DNA from: Rhodopirellula islandica
Lineage (GTDB): Bacteria > Planctomycetota > Planctomycetia > Pirellulales > Pirellulaceae
DNA length: 64,000 bases
Assembly: GCF_001027925.1 (NCBI RefSeq)
Contig: NZ_LECT01000038.1
Span: forward strand, 124,001-188,000
Direction of reading: 5' to 3'
The notes below the pieces were generated by a model. The model was not told the DNA's origin. It made no database searches and saw nothing but the letters and a program-made list of their open reading frames with translations. Position 1 is the first letter of the stretch. The number at the start of each line of letters is the position of its first letter. Shown here piece by piece: positions 18,939-26,997 of the stretch. Both the position numbers and the translations under genes were made by a program.

Positions 18939-20501
18939 ATGCAAGTTGATGCCTCCACAACCCAATCACAAACTCGTGTTGTGATTGGGTTTTTGTCGCT
19001 GCTGCTGGCCGTGTGCCTCGGCACGCCCCTGACGGCGACCGCTGAATCCCAGCCCAATATCTTGTTCATCCTCTGCGATGATCATCGCTTTGATTGCTTG
19101 GGCGCCGCGGGGCATCCGTTCTTGGAAACACCCCATCTCGATGCCATGGCTCACGATGGAGCGATGCTCCGACGTGCCTACGTGACCACCTCGCTATGCT
19201 CTCCCAGTCGGGCCTCGATCCTGACGGGCCAGTACGCTCACAATCACCGCGTCGTCGACAACTACCACGCGGTCGACCCGAACCTGGTTTTCTTCCCACA
19301 GTCCTTGCAAGAAGCCGGTTATCAAACCGCGTTCATCGGCAAGTGGCACATGGGTGGCGACATTGATGACCCGCAACGCGGCTTTGATCACTGGGTCTCT
19401 TTCCGAGGCCAAGGCACTTACTGGCCCGACGGTCACGGGACCACGCGTGAAGTCCCCCAAACCACTTACGACGGCTTCAACGTCAATGGCAAACGGGTTC
19501 CTCAACGCGGTTACATCACCGATGAGTTGACGGACTACTCGCTGGATTGGCTGAACAAACGCGATCCGGACAAGCCGTTCTTTTTGTACGTCAGCCACAA
19601 AGCCGTGCATGCCGATTTCGTTCCTGCCGACCGGCACCGCGGTCGCTACGACAACGAGACGTTGCCGATTGAGATCCCGACCACCGAAGCGATGGAAGCC
19701 GGCAACAAACCCATGTGGGTTCGCAACCAACGCAACAGTCGCCACGGCGTCGACTTCGGGTACAACCTGCCGGGATTCAGCCCCGAGGTTTACTACCGTC
19801 GCTATTGCGAATCCCTGTTGGCGGTGGATGAATCGGTTGGCCGCCTGCGTGAATTCCTGAAGCAACAAAACCTCGATCAGAACACCATCGTCGTCTACAT
19901 GGGCGACAATGGGTTCCAATTTGGCGATCACGGGCTGATCGACAAACGCACCGCGTATGAAGCCAGTGCCAAAGTGCCCCTGCTGGTCGTCGCCCCTGGC
20001 AAAGTTCCCGCGGGCGTTCCGTTTGATGGTTTGGTCGGCAACATCGACATTGCCCCCACACTCTTGGAAGCTGCCCAAGCCCCCAAGCTGAACAACATCA
20101 ACGGGCAAAGCGTTTGGCAAGCCCTCTGTTCCGGCGACGCGTCGTCCCTGAAGGATCGCACGTTGCTTTACGAGTACTACTGGGAACGAAACTACCCGCA
20201 CACGCCCACGCTGCATGCCGTCATCGGCGGCCGTTTCAAGTACATCCGTTGCCACGGATTGTGGGACCGAGACGAGCTCTATGACCTCGAGTCTGACCCA
20301 GCAGAAATGCAAAACTTGATCCATGATTCCAGGTATGCTGAACACGTCGAATCGCTGAATCAGCAACTTTGGAAACTGTTGAAAAACAGCACTGGCATGG
20401 AGATGCCTCTGCTGGAAGATCACGGCCCTCGGTTCCCGCTTCGCGATCCGAACCAATCTCCCCAAGCCACTTTTCCGAAGGAATACTTTTCGGACCAGTG
20501 A
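18939..20501 (+). CDS. Exported type I sulfatase (formylglycine-dependent)
   Basis: Hydrolyses a sulfate ester, probably of an algal polysaccharide or sulfated glycan, outside the cytoplasm. The leader is 'VVIGFLSLLLAVCLG' to 'ATAES', then the metal-binding 'NILFILCDDHRFD'. Formylglycine precursor Cys87 is in 'SLCSPSRASILTGQ', a full C-x-P-S-R motif, followed by 'GKWHMGGD' and 'YMGDNGFQFGDHGLIDKR'. The 520 residues are of normal length. The first codons overlap the intrinsic terminator of the preceding rng gene, so its own promoter placement and start deserve attention; GTG or TTG codons at 18981 and 18993 are alternatives. Confidence 0.92.
   Translation: MQVDASTTQSQTRVVIGFLSLLLAVCLGTPLTATAESQPNILFILCDDHRFDCLGAAGHPFLETPHLDAMAHDGAMLRRAYVTTSLCSPSRASILTGQYAHNHRVVDNYHAVDPNLVFFPQSLQEAGYQTAFIGKWHMGGDIDDPQRGFDHWVSFRGQGTYWPDGHGTTREVPQTTYDGFNVNGKRVPQRGYITDELTDYSLDWLNKRDPDKPFFLYVSHKAVHADFVPADRHRGRYDNETLPIEIPTTEAMEAGNKPMWVRNQRNSRHGVDFGYNLPGFSPEVYYRRYCESLLAVDESVGRLREFLKQQNLDQNTIVVYMGDNGFQFGDHGLIDKRTAYEASAKVPLLVVAPGKVPAGVPFDGLVGNIDIAPTLLEAAQAPKLNNINGQSVWQALCSGDASSLKDRTLLYEYYWERNYPHTPTLHAVIGGRFKYIRCHGLWDRDELYDLESDPAEMQNLIHDSRYAEHVESLNQQLWKLLKNSTGMEMPLLEDHGPRFPLRDPNQSPQATFPKEYFSDQ
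18960..18994 (+). terminator. Rho-independent terminator after rng, inside the sulfatase leader
   Basis: A perfect 12-bp stem, acccaatcacaa (18960-18971) with ttgtgattgggt (18979-18990), a 7-base loop, and a run of five T (18990-18994). It lies 27 bases after the rng stop, but within codons 8-19 of the following sulfatase frame. Confidence 0.85.
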
Positions 20502-20530
20502 CTCCCACCCCCCATCAAACCCCACCCAAC

Positions 20531-21868
20531 ATGAACGCTCCCCACCGTTTGCTGCTGGCGTTGCCAGCCATTTGCTTCGCTCTTCTGTTCCAGGATCCCA
20601 CCTCCGCTGAAGACGACCAACTGAACGTCGTTGTCATTCTCAGTGACGACCAGGCTTGGACCGACTACTCGTTCATGGGACACCCCCAGATCGAGACACC
20701 CAACCTGGACCGTCTGGCGAAGGAAAGCCTCACGTTCACCCGCGGCTATTCGCCGGTCAGCCTGTGCCGTCCGTCGCTCGCCACCATCATCAGTGGCCTC
20801 TATCCCCACCAACATGGAATTGTTGGAAACGATCCGCCATGGGCTGGCATGGAAGACGGCAAGCGTCGACCAGCGCACAACGAACCGGCTTACGTCAAAG
20901 CCCGGATGGATTACCTGCAGCACGTGGACCAATTGGATTGTCAACCCGAACTACTCGCTCCCCACGGCTATCGCAGCCTGCAAACGGGCAAGTGGTGGGA
21001 GGGCAAACCAGCTCGTGCGGGCTTCACCGACGCGATGACCCACGGTGACTTCACCCGCAACGGTCGCCACGGTGACGAGGGCCTGAAGGTTGGCCGAGAA
21101 GGAATGCAAGTCATCGATGACTTCCTGGCTGACACGCAAGACAAAAAACAACCGTTCTATCTCTGGTACGCACCGTTCTTGCCACACACGCCGCACAATC
21201 CACCCGAGCGTTTGCTGGCCAAATACCGCGACAAAACTGACTCGCTGCCAATGGCCAAGTACTGGGCCATGTGCGAGTGGTTCGACGAAACCTGCGGCGA
21301 ACTGCTCGGTCTGCTCGACAAACATTCGCTCGCCGAAAACACGCTGGTCGTCTATGTCACCGACAACGGCTGGATCAACGAAACCGCCGCCAGCCGATAC
21401 GCCCCTCGCAGCAAACGCAGCCCCAACGAAGGCGGAACCCGCACCCCGATCATGTACCGTTTGCCCGGCGTGATCGAACCCCGTATGGACACCACTCATC
21501 TGGCATCCACCATCGACGTGGTCCCAACGGTTCAGCACCTGCTTGGATTCGAGGTCCCCGAAGGCCTGCCCGGGATCGATGTCCTTGACGCCGACGAACT
21601 GGAATTGCGAGACGCTGTCTATGGAGAGATTTTCGAACACGACATCCAATCCATGGACGATCCCTCCCCAAGTTTGCGATATCGCTGGGTCATCCAAGGC
21701 GACTACAAGTTGATCGATCCATCCAGTCGCATGACGGGCCAATCGCCTGAGCTCTACAATGTTGTGAAGGACCCGCACGAGAACCAAAACTTGGCGGACC
21801 AAAAGCCCGAGATGGTCGAAGCACTGCAGTCCTTGCTGGACGAATGGTATTCACCCGACTCGGCATGA
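20531..21868 (+). CDS. Exported sulfatase with variant active-site motif CRPSL
   Basis: A 445-residue sulfatase from ATG 20531, with a signal peptide ('LLLALPAICFALLF' to 'TSAED'). Metal ligands are in 'NVVVILSDDQAWTDY', 'VYVTDNGW' and 'RSPNEGGTRTP', and the late 'LYNVVKDPHENQNLADQ' is typical. The formylglycine site reads 'SLCRPSLATIISGLYP', so Cys79 is followed by R-P-S-L: Arg of the canonical C-x-P-x-R is Leu. It lies 29 bases after the other sulfatase and is probably in the same transcript. The substrate is unknown. Confidence 0.88.
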   Translation: MNAPHRLLLALPAICFALLFQDPTSAEDDQLNVVVILSDDQAWTDYSFMGHPQIETPNLDRLAKESLTFTRGYSPVSLCRPSLATIISGLYPHQHGIVGNDPPWAGMEDGKRRPAHNEPAYVKARMDYLQHVDQLDCQPELLAPHGYRSLQTGKWWEGKPARAGFTDAMTHGDFTRNGRHGDEGLKVGREGMQVIDDFLADTQDKKQPFYLWYAPFLPHTPHNPPERLLAKYRDKTDSLPMAKYWAMCEWFDETCGELLGLLDKHSLAENTLVVYVTDNGWINETAASRYAPRSKRSPNEGGTRTPIMYRLPGVIEPRMDTTHLASTIDVVPTVQHLLGFEVPEGLPGIDVLDADELELRDAVYGEIFEHDIQSMDDPSPSLRYRWVIQGDYKLIDPSSRMTGQSPELYNVVKDPHENQNLADQKPEMVEALQSLLDEWYSPDSA

Positions 21869-22020
21869 TCTTCGACTCGCCATCGCGGGAACGACGAGTG
21901 AAGTAGCGAAAGTCGTCAAGACTTTCGGGGCATCGTGGAGAAAAGCCTTTCGGGGCATGACTGTGAAGGCCGTCATTCTCGACGAATTCACTCCTCCCTC
22001 AATCTTGAAAGACGAATTCG

Positions 22021-24201
22021 ATGAAAGTTGGCAGCGGTGGTGGCTTCCGAGCCATTTGGTACACGTTCAAAAAAGGGCGTGAGACCGGAAGTGTTTGGAA
22101 GCTCTACCAAGCCATGCGGACTCGCAACTCTTGCAAGACCTGTGCGGTCGGCATGGGAGGCCAAAAAGGCGGCATGGTCAACGAAACGGGCTCGTTCCCC
22201 GAGGTCTGCAAAAAGAGCTTGCAGGCCATGGTCGCGGACATGCAGCCCGGGATTGAACCGCCATTCTGGAAGAAAACCTCAGTCGAACAGCTCGCGGCCA
22301 TGACACCCCGCGAGCTCGAACATCTCGGCCGCTTGATCCATCCGGTTCGCTACCGCCAAGGTGACTCGCACTACGAAACAATCACCTGGGAAGAAGCCTT
22401 CGACACCATCGCGGGCAAGCTCGCGTCGCTCTCACCCGAAGAAACGTTCTGGTACTTCAGCGGACGCAGCAGCAACGAAGCCGGTTTCCTGTTGCAGTTG
22501 CTCGCTCGTGTCTATGGCACCAACAACGTCAACAACTGCAGCTTCTACTGCCACCAAGCCAGCGGTGTCGGGCTGCAATCCAGCATCGGCAGCGGGACGG
22601 CAACGATCCAGCTCGAGGACCTGGAGAAATCCGACTGCGTCTTCTTGATCGGCGGCAACCCGGCCAGCAACCACCCTCGGCTGATGACCAGCCTGATGCA
22701 CGTCCGCCGTCGCGGTGGCAAGGTCATCGTCATCAACCCGGTCGAAGAAACGGGGCTGGTCAAATTCCGAATCCCCAGCGATCCGATCTCGTTGCTCAAA
22801 GGCACCAAGGTGGCGACGCACTACGTCAAGCCACACATCGGTGGTGACTTGGCGTTGCTCTGGGGCATCGCGAAATCCCTGCAAGAAACCAACCAAATCA
22901 ATCTGCCATTCCTGCAGAAACACTGCCGCGGTCACGAGGAATACCTCGCCGCGCTGCAGGCCTTTGAGTGGGAAGAACTCGAACACAAATCTGGCATCAA
23001 TCGATCCGAAATGGAGTCGATCGCAGCGGTGTACGCCAAGAGCGAGCGGGCTGTGTTCTCGTGGACAATGGGAATCACCCACCACGCTCACGGCGTTGAG
23101 AATGTCCAGGCGATTGCCAACCTCGCCATGTGTCGCGGCATGCTTGGCCGCCCAGGCAGTGGCTTGATGCCGATTCGCGGGCACAGCAATGTGCAGGGCA
23201 TCGGCAGCGTCGGCGTCACGCCCAAACTCAAGCAACAAATCTTCGATGCGTTGCAAGCACACTTCGGCGTCGAACTTCCAACCACCGAAGGTCTCGACAC
23301 ACTCGCCTGCATGGAAGACGCCGCATCGGGAAAAATCAAAGCCGGGTTCTGCCTGGGCGGCAACCTGTATGGCTCCAACCCGGATGCAACCTTCGCCGGC
23401 GAAGCCCTGTCGAATCTCGATCTCAACGTGATGATGAACACCACGATGAACACGGGACACGCTCACGGACTGGCCAAAGAAACGATTATCTTGCCCGTCC
23501 TCGCTCGGGACGAAGAACCCGAACCGACCACGCAAGAATCGATGTTCAACTTCGTCCGACTGAGTGACGGCGGGCCTCGCCGATTGCCAGGACCGCGGAG
23601 CGAAGTCGAGGTCATCGCGACGCTAGGCGAGCGATTGCTTCCCGATGCGAAAGGCATCGACTGGAAACAAATGCATCACACTTCGACGATCCGAGACTGG
23701 ATCGGCCGGGTCGTGCCGGGTTACGGAAAGATCAGCTCGATCGATCAAACCAAAGAAGAATTCCAGATCGACGGACGCACGTTCTACGATCCCGAATTTG
23801 GAACCGAGGACGGACGAGCGGTGCTGCACTGCCACACGATCCCCCATCTCAAAGGAACCGCCGAAAATGAACTGCGGTTGATGACCGTCCGCAGTGAAGG
23901 CCAGTTCAACACCGTCGTCTATGAAGAAGAGGACCTGTATCGCAACCAAGATCGCCGGGACATCATCTTGATGCACCCCGATGACCTGCAGCGACTCGGG
24001 CTGACCCACGACCAACGTGTGACAGTCATGAACGAAATTGGATCGATGCCCGGCATTCTGGCTCGTGGCTACGAGAAAATCCGTGCCGGGAACGCACTGA
24101 TGTATTACCCCGAGTCGAACGTCCTGGTCGCTCGCTACGCCGACCCGCAAAGCAAAACGCCAGCCTTCAAAGGCGTGGTCGTCCGCGTTGTACCAGAGTG
24201 A
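22021..24201 (+). CDS. Molybdopterin oxidoreductase, FdhF/YdeP-like alpha subunit
   Basis: A 726-residue bis-MGD oxidoreductase of the TIGR01701 'oxidoreductase alpha subunit' type. The N-terminus has a Cys cluster 'NSCKTCAVGMGGQKGG' with a further Cys near residue 61, likely an Fe-S site that differs from the usual C-x2-C-x3-C of FdhF. The cofactor-binding core includes 'GNPASNHPRLMTSLMHVRRR', 'GRPGSGLMPIRGHSNVQG' and 'NTTMNTGHAHGLAKETIILP', and the C-terminal MoCo domain ends 'VVVRVVPE'. No Tat signal is seen, so it should be cytoplasmic. No beta or gamma subunit or MoCo gene is adjacent. Whether it acts on formate cannot be decided. Confidence 0.85.
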   Translation: MKVGSGGGFRAIWYTFKKGRETGSVWKLYQAMRTRNSCKTCAVGMGGQKGGMVNETGSFPEVCKKSLQAMVADMQPGIEPPFWKKTSVEQLAAMTPRELEHLGRLIHPVRYRQGDSHYETITWEEAFDTIAGKLASLSPEETFWYFSGRSSNEAGFLLQLLARVYGTNNVNNCSFYCHQASGVGLQSSIGSGTATIQLEDLEKSDCVFLIGGNPASNHPRLMTSLMHVRRRGGKVIVINPVEETGLVKFRIPSDPISLLKGTKVATHYVKPHIGGDLALLWGIAKSLQETNQINLPFLQKHCRGHEEYLAALQAFEWEELEHKSGINRSEMESIAAVYAKSERAVFSWTMGITHHAHGVENVQAIANLAMCRGMLGRPGSGLMPIRGHSNVQGIGSVGVTPKLKQQIFDALQAHFGVELPTTEGLDTLACMEDAASGKIKAGFCLGGNLYGSNPDATFAGEALSNLDLNVMMNTTMNTGHAHGLAKETIILPVLARDEEPEPTTQESMFNFVRLSDGGPRRLPGPRSEVEVIATLGERLLPDAKGIDWKQMHHTSTIRDWIGRVVPGYGKISSIDQTKEEFQIDGRTFYDPEFGTEDGRAVLHCHTIPHLKGTAENELRLMTVRSEGQFNTVVYEEEDLYRNQDRRDIILMHPDDLQRLGLTHDQRVTVMNEIGSMPGILARGYEKIRAGNALMYYPESNVLVARYADPQSKTPAFKGVVVRVVPE

Positions 24202-24231
24202 TCGCGATTCCGCATACCAGCCCCGTTTCCG

Positions 24232-25287
24232 CACACCAGCCCCCTGAGCGACGACAGCCGCAAAAGCCACGAAGTGGCGGCAGGTTCTAGCCATTGGCGT
24301 CAGCCAATGGACAACGCAGCAAACGATTTCCCCAAGTCCCGAAATGGACGACAGGTCGCACACCCCAATCCGCTCCTGTCACCCCTTCGGGGTTTCCCGG
24401 CTGCCCGTGATTTCGTGTCCACAGGCTGACGCCTGGGGCGACAACCTGTCACCGCTCCGCGGCTGCACCTCCGCACACCAGCCCCCTGAGCGACGACAGC
24501 CGCAAAAGCCACGAAGTGGCGGCAGGTTCTAGCCATTGGCGTCAGCCAATGGATAACGCAGCAAACGATTTCCCCAAGTCCCGAAAGGGACGACAGGTCG
24601 CACACCCCAATCCGCCCCTGTCACCCCGTCGGGGTTTACCAGTTGCCCGCGATTTCGTTCCCACAGGCTGACGCCTGTGGCGACAACCTGTCACCGCTTC
24701 GCGGTTGCACCTCCGCACACCAGTCCCAGAGCGCAACAACAGCCGAAACAGCCACGAAGTGGCGGCAGGTTCTAGCCATTGGCGTCAGCCAATGGACAAC
24801 GCAGCAAACGATTTCCCCAAGTCCCGAAAGGGACGACAGGTCGCACAACCCAATCCGCTCCTGTCACCCCTTCGGGGTTTCCCGGCTGCCCGTGATTTCG
24901 TGTCCACAGGCTGACGTCTGGGGCGACAACCTGTCACCGCTCCGCGGTTACACCTCCGCACACCAGCCCCAGAGCGCAACGGCAGCCGGAACAGCCACGA
25001 AGTGCCGGCAGGTTCTAGCCATTGGCGTCAGCCAATGGACAACGCAGCAAACCATTTCCCCAAGTCCCGAAAGGGACGACAGGTCGAACACCCCAATCCG
25101 CTCCTGCCACCCCTTCGGGGTTTCCCGGCTGCCCGTGATTTCGTGTCCACAGGCTGACGCCTGGGGCGACAACCTGTCACCGCTCCGCGGCTGCACCTCC
25201 GCACACCAGCCCCCTGAGCGACGACAGCCGCAAAAGCCACGAAGTGGCGGCAGGTTCTAGCCATTGGCGTCAGCCAATGGATAACGC
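24232..25287. repeat. 242/243-bp tandem repeat array, about 4.3 copies
   Basis: Copies begin with cacaccag at 24232, 24474, 24716, 24959 and 25202 (spacing 242, 242, 243, 243); the last stops near 25287. Each unit holds several short palindromes: ccattggcgtcagccaatgg, ccacaggctgacgcctgtgg (perfect in the copy at about 24661), ccccttcgggg and accgcttcgcggt. Copies differ by point changes. Open frames on both strands (for example 24643-25260) exist only because the repeat lacks stops, and the 242-base spacing breaks them. No gene or CRISPR structure is present. Confidence 0.92.
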
Positions 25288-25682
25288 GAAAAACAATCTG
25301 ATGGAGTCCTGAAGGGACGGCAGGTCGCTCATCCGTCCCACTCTCCTGCGGCCGAATTCGCCGGAATTCCGACTTCCCTCCCGAAACCGTGGCAGCCCCC
25401 GAGCCCGCGACGCTTTGCCACCCCCTCCACCGAAAACACCCCGCTCACGCAATCCATTGACTTCGTGATGAGAACAAATCGGACTGCGGTCGCGTTTCAA
25501 TAGTCATAGCAGCTAATCTGAGCTTGGATTCGCGTGAAAATCAGTCACCATGATGGATGGCGGTTTTCAGACAACGTTTCTGGTGAAATTGCCAGTTTTG
25601 AGCGATTCCAATGCGATTTGCCGCTGCTCCCCGCCTCCCCACACTCTTCGTCGTCCCACCTATGTCGTCCCCCATTCGTCGC
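25288..25682. other. Intergenic region after the repeat array, no gene seen
   Basis: These 395 bases are GC-rich and carry no convincing gene. The upstream part continues some flavour of the array (gaagggacggcaggtcgc) before losing similarity. The promoter of the lipoprotein gene should lie here. The lipoprotein frame is open to an ATG at 25611 and another at 25662. Confidence 0.45.
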
Positions 25683-26930
25683 ATGCCTGATTTCCGCCGG
25701 ACGTCATGCGTCCCGATCCTTGCCAGCATCCTGTGCCTTGGCTGGTTGAGTGTGCTGGCTGGATGCTCGCAAGAAGCACCGATCATCACTTACCAGGTGC
25801 CGACCAAAATGCCCGCGGTCTTGGCCGCCGAAGACACTCGCATGATCGCTGCGATTTTGCCGCAAAAGGACCAAGCTTGGTTCTTCAAAATCATGGGCCG
25901 CCAATCGGCGGTCGACTCGATCGAGGACACCTTCCGGGAGTTCGTCGAGAACATCGAGTTCGAAGACGGCAAACCCAACTTGGACTCGGCACCAGCCGAC
26001 TGGCGAAAAGGCGCGGACAAAGCGATGCGTTTCGCTTCGTTCGACATCAACACCCCCGCTCAACAACTCGACCTCAGCGTCTCCCAACTTTCTCGCATGG
26101 ATGACTGGTCCGCACTAGTCGTCATGAATGTCAATCGCTGGCGAAAACAGGTCGGGCTGTCGGACAGCAAAGAAGAATGGGCCTCCGCCGAGACCATGAC
26201 TTGGTCGGACTCAGACTCGGAAGAGTTGGCCGACGCTCCCGCGATTTGGGTCGATGTCACCGGGCGTCCTGCCGATTCCGGGCCGCCGATGATGGCTGGC
26301 GGAGCACCGTTTGCCTCGATGGCGGGTGGCCCCATGACAGGTGGCCCTTCCAGTGCAGCTCCCGCATCCGACCCGCACGCTGGTTTGCCACGCGATGCAC
26401 AGGAAGCGATTGAACAAGCCAAAGCCAGTGGCGAAGCGATGCCGGCAGAAAAGGAAAAAGCGTTCCCGAAAGAGTCCGCCAGCGATGACGCCCCCAAATC
26501 CGACCCGGCTCTCGACTTTGACCGTCCCGAAGGATGGCGGGACGGACGGATGAGCATGATGCGAATGGCTGCCTTCAACGCCGGTCCCGAAGAAGCTTCC
26601 GCAGAGATCACCGTGATTTCCGCCGGTGGCGACCTGCGTGGCAACGTGGCACGTTGGATGGGCCAGGTCGAGGGCGGCCAACCCGAGGACACCGATGTTG
26701 ACGAAGCCCTCGAATCCGCCGAGAAACTGACCGTTGCCGGACGCGACGCCCAACGGTTTATCCTGCATCCCAAAGACAAGAGCGACGACAACCAAGCATC
26801 CTCGATTGATGCGACGATCGTGCCGCTTGAAAATGACTTCAGTCTGTTCATTAAGATGGTCGGCCCCGCTGATGTGATCGCGGACCAAGACGAAGCGATG
26901 CGAAGTTTTTTGAAGTCCCTGAAGTACTGA
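25683..26930 (+). CDS. Lipoprotein of unknown function upstream of CcsBA
   Basis: From ATG 25683 the product has about 415 residues with a lipoprotein signal: basic 'MPDFRRTSC', hydrophobic 'ILASILCLGWLSVLA' and lipobox LAGC. A folded N-terminal half ('DTRMIAAILPQKDQAWFFKI') is followed by a Gly/Pro/Ala/Met-rich linker and a second folded part ('DGRMSMMRMAAFNAGPEEAS' to 'ADQDEAMRSFLKSLKY'). I do not recognise the family. It lies 67 bases before the cytochrome c maturation gene, so a role in that pathway is possible but only by context. Confidence 0.7.
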   Translation: MPDFRRTSCVPILASILCLGWLSVLAGCSQEAPIITYQVPTKMPAVLAAEDTRMIAAILPQKDQAWFFKIMGRQSAVDSIEDTFREFVENIEFEDGKPNLDSAPADWRKGADKAMRFASFDINTPAQQLDLSVSQLSRMDDWSALVVMNVNRWRKQVGLSDSKEEWASAETMTWSDSDSEELADAPAIWVDVTGRPADSGPPMMAGGAPFASMAGGPMTGGPSSAAPASDPHAGLPRDAQEAIEQAKASGEAMPAEKEKAFPKESASDDAPKSDPALDFDRPEGWRDGRMSMMRMAAFNAGPEEASAEITVISAGGDLRGNVARWMGQVEGGQPEDTDVDEALESAEKLTVAGRDAQRFILHPKDKSDDNQASSIDATIVPLENDFSLFIKMVGPADVIADQDEAMRSFLKSLKY

Positions 26931-26997
26931 GCTTCAAAACAACCGCCCTGCCCTCCCCACCGCTTCCGCGGCGAACCCACCTTTCAAGAGTCTTCCG

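Noticed and set aside
19194-20525. 443-codon frame antisense to the first sulfatase
   Set aside because: The sulfatase motifs fix the sense strand.
24643-25260. 205-codon plus-strand frame (and several minus-strand frames) in the 242-bp array
   Set aside because: They are products of the tandem repeat; the 242-base spacing shifts the frame between earlier copies and no start/ribosome site or folded domain is seen.
24232-25287. Possible CRISPR array
   Set aside because: The repeated unit is 242 bases with no short repeat/unique spacer pattern and no cas genes nearby.
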